The position numbers and the translations under genes are program-made. A stretch of DNA of 64,000 nt from CAISCU01 sp943361925 (GTDB lineage: Bacteria > Bacteroidota > Bacteroidia > UKL13-3). Of the stretch, positions 35,808-44,330 are shown piece after piece (position 1 is the first letter of the stretch; each line of letters opens with the position of its first letter). The DNA is taken from positions 338,026 through 402,025 of the forward strand of contig CALRIT020000001.1 in NCBI GenBank assembly GCA_943361925.1, in the 5' to 3' direction. A model generated the notes under the pieces. That model searched no databases. It was not told where the DNA came from and saw only the letters and a list, made by a program, of their open reading frames with translations.

Positions 35808-37127
35808 TTGACATATCAAGAAACACTTGATTATTTGTATGCTCAGTTGCCCATGTTTACACGTGTTGGTGCTTCTGCATATAAAAAAGATTTAACCAAT
35901 ACTTTGGCTTTATGTGAGGCATTAGGAAATCCTCATTTAAAGTTTAAATCAATTCATGTTGCAGGAACCAATGGAAAAGGTTCAAGTTCTCATATGTTGG
36001 CTTCTATACTACAGGAAGCAGGTTATAAAACAGGATTATATACTTCTCCTCATTTAATCGATTTTAGAGAAAGAATAAAAATCAACGGCATCATGATTCC
36101 TCAGGATTTTGTTGTTGATTTTGTTATTCAGTATAAATCTTTGTTTGAAGAAATTAAACCTTCATTTTTCGAATGGACAGTTGCTCTTTGTTTTCAATAT
36201 TTTGCATGTCAGAAAGTAGAAATTGCCATTATTGAAACCGGTTTGGGAGGCAGACTTGATTCAACAAATGTGATCAATCCGATAGTAAGTATTATAACCA
36301 ATATTGGTTTTGATCATATGGACATGCTTGGTAATACTTTGCCATTAATTGCCGGAGAAAAAGCAGGTATCATTAAGAAAAATACGCCCGTTGTTATAGG
36401 TGAAAATCATCCTGAAATCAATCCGGTTTTTCAACAAAAAGCAAAATCTGAACAAGCATTTTTGTGTTATGCTGAATTTGAAACTGAACTTTTTCATTTC
36501 AAAAATAATGAAACAGAAAGTCATTTTGATATCCACCTAAGAACAGGCGAAACCTGGCTAAACATGCAGTGCGACTTACCAGGCATTTATCAAAAAAAGA
36601 ATATTTGTACTGTTATTTCTAGTATTCCTTTTATAAGACAAGCCGGATTTAAAATCACTGAATCTGATATTAAAAATGGTTTATTTCAGGTAAAGAAAAA
36701 TACCGGTTTAATGGGCAGATGGCAGCTCATTCAAAACAACCCAAAAATCATTTGTGATACTGGGCATAATGAACATGGAATGAAATTGGTTAGCCAACAA
36801 TTATCAAAAGTGAAAAGGAAAAATCTTCACATGATTATTGGAATGGTTAAAGATAAAGATGTTTCAAAAGTGCTTTCATTAATGCCTAATGAAGCAACCT
36901 ACTACTTCACAAAAGCAAATCTGCCCAGGGCTTTAGATGAAAAAGAATTACAAGCTATAGCAATCACAAACAATTTAAAAGGCAGCACCTTTACTGATGT
37001 TGAATCAGCAATACAATTTGCTCTTCAAGAATCAGATAAAGATGATTTAATTTTTATAGGAGCTTCTACATTTATTGTTGCAGAAGCATTGGAGTACTTT
37101 CAAAAACAAAATATTAAACTTCAATAA
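35808..37127 (+). CDS. folC: Dihydrofolate / folylpolyglutamate synthase
   Basis: Adds glutamate to dihydropteroate and folates. The P-loop GTNGKGSSSHM is at about residues 48-58. It is followed by GLYTSPHLIDFRERI, the Mur-ligase motif IETGLGGRLDSTN near 146, and NIGFDHMDMLG near 165. The C-terminal substrate domain contains ICDTGHNEHGMKL. Length is 439 residues. The start is TTG at 35808, three bases after the TonB-like stop; the N terminus (TYQETLDYLYAQLP) is fully family-like, so this rare start is likely. The 3' end overlaps pdeM on the other strand by 14 bp. Confidence 0.95.
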   Translation: MTYQETLDYLYAQLPMFTRVGASAYKKDLTNTLALCEALGNPHLKFKSIHVAGTNGKGSSSHMLASILQEAGYKTGLYTSPHLIDFRERIKINGIMIPQDFVVDFVIQYKSLFEEIKPSFFEWTVALCFQYFACQKVEIAIIETGLGGRLDSTNVINPIVSIITNIGFDHMDMLGNTLPLIAGEKAGIIKKNTPVVIGENHPEINPVFQQKAKSEQAFLCYAEFETELFHFKNNETESHFDIHLRTGETWLNMQCDLPGIYQKKNICTVISSIPFIRQAGFKITESDIKNGLFQVKKNTGLMGRWQLIQNNPKIICDTGHNEHGMKLVSQQLSKVKRKNLHMIIGMVKDKDVSKVLSLMPNEATYYFTKANLPRALDEKELQAIAITNNLKGSTFTDVESAIQFALQESDKDDLIFIGASTFIVAEALEYFQKQNIKLQ

Positions 37128-37743
37128 CTTTTGAGCCTGCAAAAACATAAACCTTATCATTAGGATTTGTTTCAATGACTTTTGCACCAGTAAAACTACC
37201 AAAAGCCGGAAGTAATATTTGATTTTCACCAACAAAAAGACAAGCTAATCTTTCTCTTTGTTTTCCTTTTCCTTCCAATAAAACTGCCGGATGAATATGT
37301 CCGCTTATACTTGGTTTTGTTGAGTTTTCATCTGGCTGGTGAATCATTTCGATTCCTCTTCTTTCTTGTTTATAAAAAGTTTGAATACCTGCTTCTTTTA
37401 ATAAATATGCCGGCATTCTATCATGATTACCTCTAATGAGCGTCCACTTAATATGTTTATTTTTTAAAGTCAGTTCGATGAATAAATTCCATTCTTCATT
37501 TAAATCGGAATGAAACAAATCACCCAAAATAATGAATTCTTCAAAGGAATATTTTTCTAAAATTTCTTGAATTTTTATCAGATTTTGATCTGCAGCAGCC
37601 ATTGGAACTGCAATTCCATTTTTACGAAAATGACTTACTTTTCCTAAATGCAAATCGCTAAATAAAATAGCACGCTCCTCGGTCCAAATAATACCTCGTT
37701 CAGGTAAAGCCAAAAAGTTTGAATTAGCGAATGAAAATTTCAT
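37114..37743 (-). CDS. pdeM: Ligase-associated DNA damage response endonuclease PdeM
   Basis: Calcineurin-like metallophosphoesterase of 209 residues. Motifs in order are FSDLHLGK (D and H metal ligands), ILGDLFHSD, LIRGNHDR, and SGHIHPAVLLEGKG. PdeM is the nuclease partner in the group of genes built around a DNA ligase, an MBL-fold exonuclease and a Lhr-like helicase. An ATP-dependent DNA ligase of that type is encoded 20 kb away at 57318-58898, and the other two are absent from the window. The start is the ATG at 37743; the frame stays open for 25 more codons upstream, but these would overlap the divergent neighbour. Confidence 0.88.
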   Translation of the reverse strand: MKFSFANSNFLALPERGIIWTEERAILFSDLHLGKVSHFRKNGIAVPMAAADQNLIKIQEILEKYSFEEFIILGDLFHSDLNEEWNLFIELTLKNKHIKWTLIRGNHDRMPAYLLKEAGIQTFYKQERRGIEMIHQPDENSTKPSISGHIHPAVLLEGKGKQRERLACLFVGENQILLPAFGSFTGAKVIETNPNDKVYVFAGSKVIEV

Positions 37744-37788
37744 TGTTGGCAAGAAGCATAATTTTCCGCTAATTTTCCCGAAAAAAAA

Positions 37789-38490
37789 TTGAGCTTTCTT
37801 CAAAAACTTCAGTACCATTTGGTAAAAAAATTAGGTATCTCTAATAAAGATGCTTCAAACCTAATTTTATCATCTCAGGTAAAAGTAAATCAATTGATAG
37901 TTAACGAAAATATTCAAATCAAACCTTTAGATGAGATAGAAATTCTAAATCAAATCAATCAGATTAATGATAAAAAATATTTTCTTATTTTGAATAAACC
38001 TGTTGGTATTGAAAGTACCTTAAACCCTGATATCGAGAACAATCTTCTACCCTTCTTACCTCAGATTCAAGGCTTGTTTCATATTGGAAGATTAGATAAA
38101 GAATCAGAAGGTTTGATGCTTTTTAGTAATGAAGGTAAAATTCATGATAAAATTCTCAGGAACAAAAATCAGGAAGTTTTAAAAAAATATCTAGTTGAAG
38201 TTGATTCAAAAATCGATGAAGATTTTTTTACCCAAATGGAATCGGGTATTGAAATATTAGGAACAAAAACTCTTCCATGTAAACTTCAAAAAATAAATTC
38301 AAACTCCTTTTATATTTGGTTAAATCAAGGGTTAAACCGACAAATAAGAAGGATGTGTTATAAATTGGGAAAAGAAGTAATAAAACTCCAACGTTTAGAA
38401 ATTGGTGAAATTAAATTGGGTGATTTAGAAGTGGGAAAATCCAGAGCATTGAATATTGATGAGATTTCTTATTTAAAAAACCTTTTTTAG
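37789..38490 (+). CDS. RsuA/RluB-family pseudouridine synthase with S4 domain
   Basis: Modifies uridine to pseudouridine in ribosomal RNA. The N-terminal S4 RNA-binding domain (about residues 5-60) reads LVKKLGISNKDASNLILSSQ. The catalytic domain has the Asp in IGRLDKESEGLMLFSNEG near residue 106 and the late motif LNQGLNRQIRRMCYKLGKEV. There is no ATG in the N-terminal region, so TTG at 37789 is taken as start. Only 45 bp separate it from the divergent pdeM, leaving little room for two promoters. The exact target nucleotide (16S or 23S) cannot be told. Confidence 0.92.
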   Translation: MSFLQKLQYHLVKKLGISNKDASNLILSSQVKVNQLIVNENIQIKPLDEIEILNQINQINDKKYFLILNKPVGIESTLNPDIENNLLPFLPQIQGLFHIGRLDKESEGLMLFSNEGKIHDKILRNKNQEVLKKYLVEVDSKIDEDFFTQMESGIEILGTKTLPCKLQKINSNSFYIWLNQGLNRQIRRMCYKLGKEVIKLQRLEIGEIKLGDLEVGKSRALNIDEISYLKNLF

Positions 38491-38571
38491 TTTCAATAAT
38501 TAGTCAATTTTCTTAAAAACTTTTTAAATTCATCAATTTTATTAAGTTTGAATGAGAAACTCTAACTGTGT

Positions 38572-39129
38572 ATGAAGAAAATATTACTAATAACCGCCGG
38601 TGTTTTAATTGCATTGGCTTTGCTTTTTTCCTGGTTCAAACAAAATACTAAAAAAGCCAGTCCGCAAACTACAGCTTCCTACATGAATGAAGGATTAAAC
38701 ATCAATATTAGTTATTGCCAACCTGCTGCAAAAGGAAGGGTAATTTTTGGAGATGAACAAGCTGGAGCTCTTCAACCTTATGGACAATATTGGAGAGTTG
38801 GAGCCAATGAAGCAACAACAATAGATATTAGTAGTACCATTAAAATTAATGATAAAGAATTAAAAGCAGGTAAATATGCTTTGTATGCCTATCCCGGAGC
38901 TACAACTTGGACCATCTGCTTTAATACCGATTGGGATAGATGGGGAGCTACGGAACCAGATCCTAAAAATGATGTTTTAAGAACAGAAATTCAAGCAAAT
39001 AACAGCGCTCCTATGCAAGAATTATTCTTAATCAATTTTGATAAATCAGATTCAAACGGAACAGCTTTTTTAAACTTACATTGGGATAAAACCTTAATCA
39101 AAATTCCATTCTCAAAAAACATTCAATAG
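38572..39129 (+). CDS. DUF2911 domain protein with N-terminal membrane anchor
   Basis: A 185-residue protein with a single N-terminal helix (LLITAGVLIALALLFSWF, residues 5-22) and the DUF2911 domain. Family motifs are ISYCQPAAKGRVIFG, GQYWRVGANEATTI, AGKYALYAYPG, and FNTDWDRWGA. DUF2911 proteins are common in Bacteroidota envelopes and have no established function. The next gene starts two bases after the stop, so the two are co-transcribed. Confidence 0.85.
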   Translation: MKKILLITAGVLIALALLFSWFKQNTKKASPQTTASYMNEGLNINISYCQPAAKGRVIFGDEQAGALQPYGQYWRVGANEATTIDISSTIKINDKELKAGKYALYAYPGATTWTICFNTDWDRWGATEPDPKNDVLRTEIQANNSAPMQELFLINFDKSDSNGTAFLNLHWDKTLIKIPFSKNIQ

Positions 39130-39131
39130 CG

Positions 39132-39659
39132 ATGAAGCTCAGAAACCGGATTGCAGAAATCAGGTCAAAGAAAGATGTAAATTTACTCGTTTCTGAAATT
39201 GAAAATAATCCTGAAATATTGGATGAAATATTAATGCTTCTAGAAGAAAGAAAGACCAGACAAAGCATGTATGCATCTTGGGTTTTAGCGCATACAGCTG
39301 AAAGTTCTCCTGAATTAATTTCACCATTTGCACAACAAATTCTTGAATTATTTAAGAATTCGCCACATACCGGAGCAAACAGGAATTTAATGAGATGTTT
39401 TATGGAAATTGATGTTCCTGAAGATATCATGAGTCCTTTAATTGACCAATGTCTGGAATTTATTAATGACCCTAATCAACCTGTTGCAGTAAAAGCTTTT
39501 AGTATTGAATCATTTGCAAGAATTGTACTTAAAATGCCTGATTTGGCAAACGAACTAAAATTAGCAATGGCGCATATTCATCTCTTAAACTCCCCTGCCT
39601 TGCATAGTACATCTAAAAAAGTAAGATTGATGATGAAGAAAAATAATATCCCATTTTAG
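39132..39659 (+). CDS. HEAT-like helical protein, unknown function
   Basis: A soluble, all-helical protein of 175 residues with no signal peptide. Its helices pair in the manner of HEAT or ARM repeats (NPEILDEILMLLEERKT, RQSMYASWVLAHTAESSPEL, AVKAFSIESFARIVLKMPDL). I do not recognise a characterised family, although similar short proteins are found next to envelope genes in Bacteroidota. It lies two bases after the DUF2911 gene and 62 bp before the M13 peptidase. A scaffold role is only inference from fold. Confidence 0.68.
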   Translation: MKLRNRIAEIRSKKDVNLLVSEIENNPEILDEILMLLEERKTRQSMYASWVLAHTAESSPELISPFAQQILELFKNSPHTGANRNLMRCFMEIDVPEDIMSPLIDQCLEFINDPNQPVAVKAFSIESFARIVLKMPDLANELKLAMAHIHLLNSPALHSTSKKVRLMMKKNNIPF

Positions 39660-39721
39660 ATTTCATGTAAATCAACTTTATAGATAATTAATTGAAACTT
39701 AAATTTACCAAAACTAAAAAA

Positions 39722-41743
39722 ATGAATAAAAAACTACTTACTACAATTGGAGTTGCTGCTCTTTTAGTTGGAACAGCTGCCATGTTAGAAGACAAAATCA
39801 AAGGAATCGATTTAACTGCAATCGATAAAAATGTGAATCCGGGCGAAGATTTTTATCGTTATGCAAACGGTAATTGGATAGCAAACAATCCTGTTCCTTC
39901 AACAGAATCAAGATGGAGCAGTTTTAATATTGTTTCTGAAAGAAATAATGAAACACTTCGTCAAATTCTTGAAGAAGCTGCTGCTGATGTTAAAGCTCCT
40001 GCCGGTTCTACCAAACAAAAAGTTGGTACTTTTTATAGAATTTACATGGATACTTTAAAGAGAGATCAACAAGGAAGTACTCCTGTTAAACCTCTTTTAG
40101 ATAAAATAAATTCTATTTCATCAAAATCTGATTTAATTAAGGTTGTTGCTGATTTACATAAAAAAGGAATCAGAGGATTTTTTAATTTTTATATTTCTCA
40201 GGATTTAAAAAATTCAACTTCTTACATTGTTTATGTTTCTCAAGGTGGTTTAGGTTTACCTGATAGAGATTATTATACCAAAACTGATAAAAAATCAGAA
40301 GAAACCAGAACGGCTTATTTAGCGCATGTCACCAAAATGGCTGAGTTATTTGGCATGTCAACTGAAGGTTTTTCAACAACAATCATGAAAATTGAAACTG
40401 ATTTGGCAAACAAATCAATGACAAGAACCGAAAGACGTAACCAGGAAAAACAATACAACAAGCGTTCATTTAATCAATTTAATATTGATTTTGCCAATTT
40501 AGAATTTAATAATTATTGCAAATTAACCGGAGTAGCTAAATTCGATAGTTTAATAGTTTCGCAGCCAGATTTTTTCAGTAACCTGAATAATATGATTGCA
40601 AATTATTCTTTAGAAGATTTGAAAGCATATTTGAAATGGAATGTAATGAATACTTCTGCAGGTTACTTAGGAACTGCATTTGAAAAACAAAATTTTGCTT
40701 TTTATGGTACTGCATTAACAGGAACTAAAGAGCAAAAACCAATGTGGAAAAGAGGAATCAATGCAGCTAATGGAATAGTTGGTGAGTTATTAGGTCAATT
40801 GTTTGTAGAAAAATCATTTTCTCCTGAATCTAAAAAGAGAGTAAATGAAATGGTTGATAATATCATGGCTGCGTTTAAAGTAAGATTAAGTCAACTTGAT
40901 TGGATGAGCGAACCAACAAGAATCAAAGCTTTAGAGAAACTTGCAAGTTTCACCAAAAAATTTGGATATCCTGATAAATGGACTGATTTCAGTAAATTGG
41001 AAATTAAAGAAGATTCATATATCCAAAACTACTTTAGAGCGGCGGAATTTGGTCATCGCGACATGATTTCGAAACTTGGAAAACCAATTGATAAAAATCG
41101 TTGGGGCATGTTTCCACAAACTGTAAATGCTTACTACAATCCTACTTTAAATGAAATCGTTTTTCCTGCAGCAATTATGCAACCACCGTTTTTCGATGCT
41201 CAAGCTGATGATGCTGTTAATTATGGAAGTATTGGAGCAGTAATCGGACATGAATTAACACATGGTTTCGATGACCAGGGAAGTAAATATGGTGCAGATG
41301 GTAATTTAAAAAGCTGGTGGACACCTGAAGATAGAAAACTGTTTGAAGCAAAAACTAAAAAATTAGTTGATCAATACAATGCATTTTTTGTTGCTGATAG
41401 TCTTCATGTAAACGGTGAATTGACTTTAGGAGAGAATATTGCAGATTTAGGTGGATTAACTATTGCTTATGAAGCTTACAAAATGCATTTAACGAAACAT
41501 CCTTCTAAAATTGAAAATGGATATACTCCTGAACAAAGATTTTTCCTTGGATTCGCTCAGGTTTGGAAAAATACAGTCCGTCCGGAAGCATTGAGACAAT
41601 TAATTTTAACTGATCCACATTCACCTGGAGAATTCAGAGTTTTAGGTCCTTTAAGCAATATGCCATCATTTTATGAAGCTTTTGGCGTACAAAAAGGTCA
41701 AAAAATGTATAAATCTGACGAAGAAAGAGCCAATATTTGGTAA
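39722..41743 (+). CDS. M13-family (neprilysin-like) zinc metallopeptidase
   Basis: Exported or periplasmic peptidase of 673 residues. The N terminus is a signal or anchor (LLTTIGVAALLVGTAA, residues 5-20). The M13 peptidase N domain begins NVNPGEDFYRYANGNWI. The catalytic motif is IGHELTHGFDD (near residue 517), the third zinc ligand is Glu in GENIADLGGL (near 578), and the NAYYNPTLNEIVFPA substrate-binding element lies before them. The C-terminal LSNMPSFYEAFGVQKGQ is typical, although the last residues are NIW instead of the usual C-x-x-W. ATG 39722 is preferred; a TTG at 39692 would put ten basic residues ahead of the signal. Confidence 0.95.
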   Translation: MNKKLLTTIGVAALLVGTAAMLEDKIKGIDLTAIDKNVNPGEDFYRYANGNWIANNPVPSTESRWSSFNIVSERNNETLRQILEEAAADVKAPAGSTKQKVGTFYRIYMDTLKRDQQGSTPVKPLLDKINSISSKSDLIKVVADLHKKGIRGFFNFYISQDLKNSTSYIVYVSQGGLGLPDRDYYTKTDKKSEETRTAYLAHVTKMAELFGMSTEGFSTTIMKIETDLANKSMTRTERRNQEKQYNKRSFNQFNIDFANLEFNNYCKLTGVAKFDSLIVSQPDFFSNLNNMIANYSLEDLKAYLKWNVMNTSAGYLGTAFEKQNFAFYGTALTGTKEQKPMWKRGINAANGIVGELLGQLFVEKSFSPESKKRVNEMVDNIMAAFKVRLSQLDWMSEPTRIKALEKLASFTKKFGYPDKWTDFSKLEIKEDSYIQNYFRAAEFGHRDMISKLGKPIDKNRWGMFPQTVNAYYNPTLNEIVFPAAIMQPPFFDAQADDAVNYGSIGAVIGHELTHGFDDQGSKYGADGNLKSWWTPEDRKLFEAKTKKLVDQYNAFFVADSLHVNGELTLGENIADLGGLTIAYEAYKMHLTKHPSKIENGYTPEQRFFLGFAQVWKNTVRPEALRQLILTDPHSPGEFRVLGPLSNMPSFYEAFGVQKGQKMYKSDEERANIW

Positions 41744-41768
41744 AAAAATATTTATTTTGAATTGATTC

Positions 41769-41798
41769 AGAAGCCGGAAATTCCGGCTTCTTTTTTTT
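41769..41798 (+). terminator. Rho-independent terminator of the M13 peptidase gene
   Basis: An 11-bp stem AGAAGCCGGAA / TTCCGGCTTCT, with a tight loop and eight T residues, starts about 25 bp after the stop. Confidence 0.93.
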
Positions 41799-41809
41799 AA
41801 TCTAAAATC

Positions 41810-42595
41810 ATGAAACTAATTAAACTATCCTTTATTCTTTGGGCTGTAGTTTTATTCAGCTCCTGTGGCAAAAAAATCATTGAATATGTTCCTTTAAGTA
41901 TCGACAATACACTTGGAGAGCAAGCAGATTACCAATTTAGCAATGGTCAGATTGGAATGGTGCTAAGTCCTGAAGACTATCCGGAATCTTACGAGCATTT
42001 GAACCGGATAAAAGATAAAATTCTTGCATCAGGAAATGTAAAACACAAAGAAGATTTTCCTTGGGAAGTTCGGATTATTCATGATGATTCGGTTTTAAAT
42101 GCTTTTTGTATTCCAGGTGGATATATTTATGTTTATACTGGGATCATTAAATATTTAGACTCTGAAGATGCTTTAGCAGGCGTTTTAGCACACGAAATAG
42201 CTCATGCCGACCTTAGACATGGAACATCACAAATGTTGCAGAATTTAGGAATTGGATTCGTTTTGCAATCTATATTGGGAATTGACAATTCAAGTTTGTT
42301 GAACTTAGGCGTAAATCTTATTGGATTATCATTTAGCAGGGCCGATGAAAGTGATGCTGATATGAATTCTGTAATCTACCTCTATCCTACTGAATACGAT
42401 GCCAGAGGTGCAAAAATCTTCTTTGAAAAAATTCAAAAAGACGATAAAAATCCTGGTATACCTGAATTTATTTCAACACATCCTGATCCTGAAAACAGGG
42501 TTGAAAAAATTATTAAAAAATGGAAAGAGCTTGGAGGTAAAAAAGGAAAGAAATTCGTTGGAGAATATTCTGATTTTAAAAATAGCTTACCATAA
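41810..42595 (+). CDS. M48-family zinc metallopeptidase lipoprotein
   Basis: Membrane-anchored peptidase of 261 residues, probably acting in envelope quality control like BepA or LoiP. The lipobox FSSC gives a lipidated Cys at about residue 19. The catalytic HEIAHADLRH motif lies near 132, and the third ligand Glu is in SRADESDAD near 180. The conserved FCIPGGYIYVYTGI precedes the active site, and STHPDPENRVEKI is the family's late motif. The gene follows the M13 peptidase but is separated from it by a terminator, so it is probably transcribed separately. The C-terminal TPR found in BepA is absent. Confidence 0.93.
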   Translation: MKLIKLSFILWAVVLFSSCGKKIIEYVPLSIDNTLGEQADYQFSNGQIGMVLSPEDYPESYEHLNRIKDKILASGNVKHKEDFPWEVRIIHDDSVLNAFCIPGGYIYVYTGIIKYLDSEDALAGVLAHEIAHADLRHGTSQMLQNLGIGFVLQSILGIDNSSLLNLGVNLIGLSFSRADESDADMNSVIYLYPTEYDARGAKIFFEKIQKDDKNPGIPEFISTHPDPENRVEKIIKKWKELGGKKGKKFVGEYSDFKNSLP

Positions 42596-42601
42596 AAAAT
42601 A

Positions 42602-42656
42602 GATTTTGGATTTTGGATTTTTGATTTTTGATTTTTGATTTTTGATTTTTGATTTT
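42602..42656. repeat. Heptanucleotide tandem repeat GATTTT(T/G)
   Basis: Two copies of GATTTTG are followed by five of GATTTTT and a partial GATTTT, seven bases per unit and almost eight units. It lies six bases after the M48 peptidase stop. Perfect short repeats of this kind are prone to slippage and can vary in length between strains. Confidence 0.9.
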
Positions 42657-42828
42657 ACGAATATCCGCTTGTTAACCAAGAGTTTTTTTGAAAGAGCATC
42701 CGAAATTTAACATGTAAGGCCTTAAAATGTCCTATAATTCCTAGCAACTACGGAAATCAAAATCCAATTGAAATCTTGCTGATACCTCAATAGTTTTGCG
42801 GCTTTAGCCCAATGTTATTGGTAATTTT

Positions 42829-43371
42829 ATGAATTCGATGAGAACAACTCTATTTATAAGCATATTATTACTGACAAGCAGTTGTTCAAATACTCGGGAC
42901 GATGTGAATGACAATACTTCGACCAAAGTACTTCAAGAACAATTTGACTTAAAAGGACGAATAACGAAAAGAATTGTCACCGGAAGAATTCCGGGAGAAG
43001 ATATTTACTTAACAATCTCAAAATATGACACTTCCGAAAAGGTGATTGAAGAATGGGGAGCCAAGCCTTATGGCAAAAAATTTAGAACAGAATTCAAGTA
43101 TGACACAAATAATCAGCTCGTTGAAAAATGGAATTATACCTTTTTCGCTGGAGACGACTTTGAGAATTACAAGGATGAGCTTTATTCACTTCCAGACACA
43201 CTTGCAAATTTTAATGGTGAAGTTAATAGCAAAATTTTTCTTACTTTTAATAACCATGAGAACGTAGTGATTGAACATTATTACTTTCTGAACTATGATT
43301 CCTTTGCAAATAAAAGTGTTTTTAAATTATCAGAAATCGACACTTTTGAAATTATAGATTTTATCCATTAA
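42829..43371 (+). CDS. Small lipoprotein, unknown function, cassette-like setting
   Basis: A 180-residue lipoprotein with signal and lipobox TSSCS (Cys19). The mature part carries one tyrosine-type strand pair, FKYDTNNQLVEKWNY, recalling the YD lipoproteins elsewhere in the window, but it is otherwise different and more acidic. Its base composition and codon use look less AT-biased than the neighbours (for example cgggac and gtcaccgg). The flanking sequences on both sides are non-coding and include a repeat on the left and palindromic TAACAAACG and AGCGCT elements on the right. This fits acquisition by transfer. The function is not known. Confidence 0.7.
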   Translation: MNSMRTTLFISILLLTSSCSNTRDDVNDNTSTKVLQEQFDLKGRITKRIVTGRIPGEDIYLTISKYDTSEKVIEEWGAKPYGKKFRTEFKYDTNNQLVEKWNYTFFAGDDFENYKDELYSLPDTLANFNGEVNSKIFLTFNNHENVVIEHYYFLNYDSFANKSVFKLSEIDTFEIIDFIH

Positions 43372-43849
43372 CAAACGTTTAGCGCTAGGTGTACTGACTT
43401 AATCAATTGGAAGTTTGTGCTGCAATGTAAATTCGCACTGGCTTAGAGCTTAGATTTACAAAATCCCCCAAGCGCCAATCTTTGGGACGATATGAAGGTA
43501 TTAAAATCAATTAGTAATCCTATTAGCATTTCAATGTGCTAAGAATTACAAAACAGATATAAAGGAAAACATAGTAATAATTGATTTTGACTTTTTGATA
43601 AATCCATTTTGAGTAAAATCAGAATGGATTTTTTTTTGCAGTTATATCAAATTCTCTTGAATCGGAATCAAACAAAATTTAACAAGCGCTAGTTAGATTC
43701 TTATTATGGGAAATTGACCTTTTTTAGGAATAATTCCCAATAAGTTACAAAGTCAAAACTGACAATTAGTCAATGTAGTAAAGATTATAGAGGAATTGCT
43801 TTTCTTATTATAGTATTGTATATCAATATTTTATAATTAGATATCTAAA
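43372..43849. other. Non-coding stretch with palindromic elements and an orphan terminator
   Basis: No reading frame of useful length on either strand. It begins TAACAAACGTTTAGCGCTAG directly at the lipoprotein stop. It holds a strong terminator at 43600-43631 and a near-palindrome of 22 bases at 43677-43698 (ATTTAAC, AAGCGCTA, GTTAGAT). The first part may be the 3' untranslated region of the lipoprotein transcript or a small RNA. Confidence 0.55.
43600..43639 (+). terminator. Rho-independent terminator 230 bp after the lipoprotein gene
   Basis: A 13-bp stem AAATCCATTTTGA / TCAGAATGGATTT with one wobble pair, a GTAAAA loop and a run of T. There is no gene immediately upstream of it on the plus strand. 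Confidence 0.8.
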
Positions 43850-44302
43850 CTAAACTTTAGATTTAATTGATTCTTTCATTTCGGTCAATTTATTCTGAAT
43901 AGCCAAGGCACCTTGTTTATTCCTTCCTAACAATTGGTCGAGATCACTTAAGTAACTGATTTCCTTGAATAAAAGCTGGTGATAATCCATTACTTGTTGT
44001 AGATATTGCATCTGTAACTGCAATTCATTTTGCATTTGCTCAAATTGCTTTATTTCTGGCTCAAAATCAGGTTTAGTGATTGTATCTCTATACATCTCTC
44101 CATTGCCAAGAATGAGCCAATCTGGGGATATATCAGGAAAGCGACTCAATAACCTTTGTATAAGCTCCAGACCAGGTTTATTCCTACCAGAACTAATATG
44201 TGTCAATACAGGCAATGAAGTATCTAAAGCCAATGCAAATGATGATTTACTCATTTGTTTATGCTCCATTACACTTAACACTCGTTTATTTAACTCATCC
44301 AT
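43850..44302 (-). CDS. XRE-family transcriptional regulator
   Basis: DNA-binding protein of 150 residues. The helix-turn-helix occupies residues 3-60: KRVLSVMEHKQMSKSSFALAL, then SLPVLTHISSGRNKPGLELI and the conserved PDISPDWLILGNGEM of the phage-repressor-like XRE group. The C-terminal half is a glutamine-rich coiled coil (EQMQNELQLQMQYLQQVM) likely for dimerisation. There is no peptidase or sensor domain. It is divergent from a SRPBCC gene across 270 bp that contain several ACATTTGT-type palindromes, likely its own operators. Confidence 0.85.
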   Translation of the reverse strand: MDELNKRVLSVMEHKQMSKSSFALALDTSLPVLTHISSGRNKPGLELIQRLLSRFPDISPDWLILGNGEMYRDTITKPDFEPEIKQFEQMQNELQLQMQYLQQVMDYHQLLFKEISYLSDLDQLLGRNKQGALAIQNKLTEMKESIKSKV

Positions 44303-44330
44303 CTAATATACTGATTTACAAATAGGGTAT

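Noticed and set aside
42602..42656. CRISPR-like array
   Set aside because: The units are seven bases with no spacers; it is a simple tandem repeat.
42715..42724. Ten-base palindrome TAAGGCCTTA
   Set aside because: Single copy, no promoter or gene context; likely chance.
43372..43700. Functional integron attC sites
   Set aside because: Core-like ends are present but the paired arms do not fold convincingly, the distance is too great, and there is no integrase gene; kept only as a finding.
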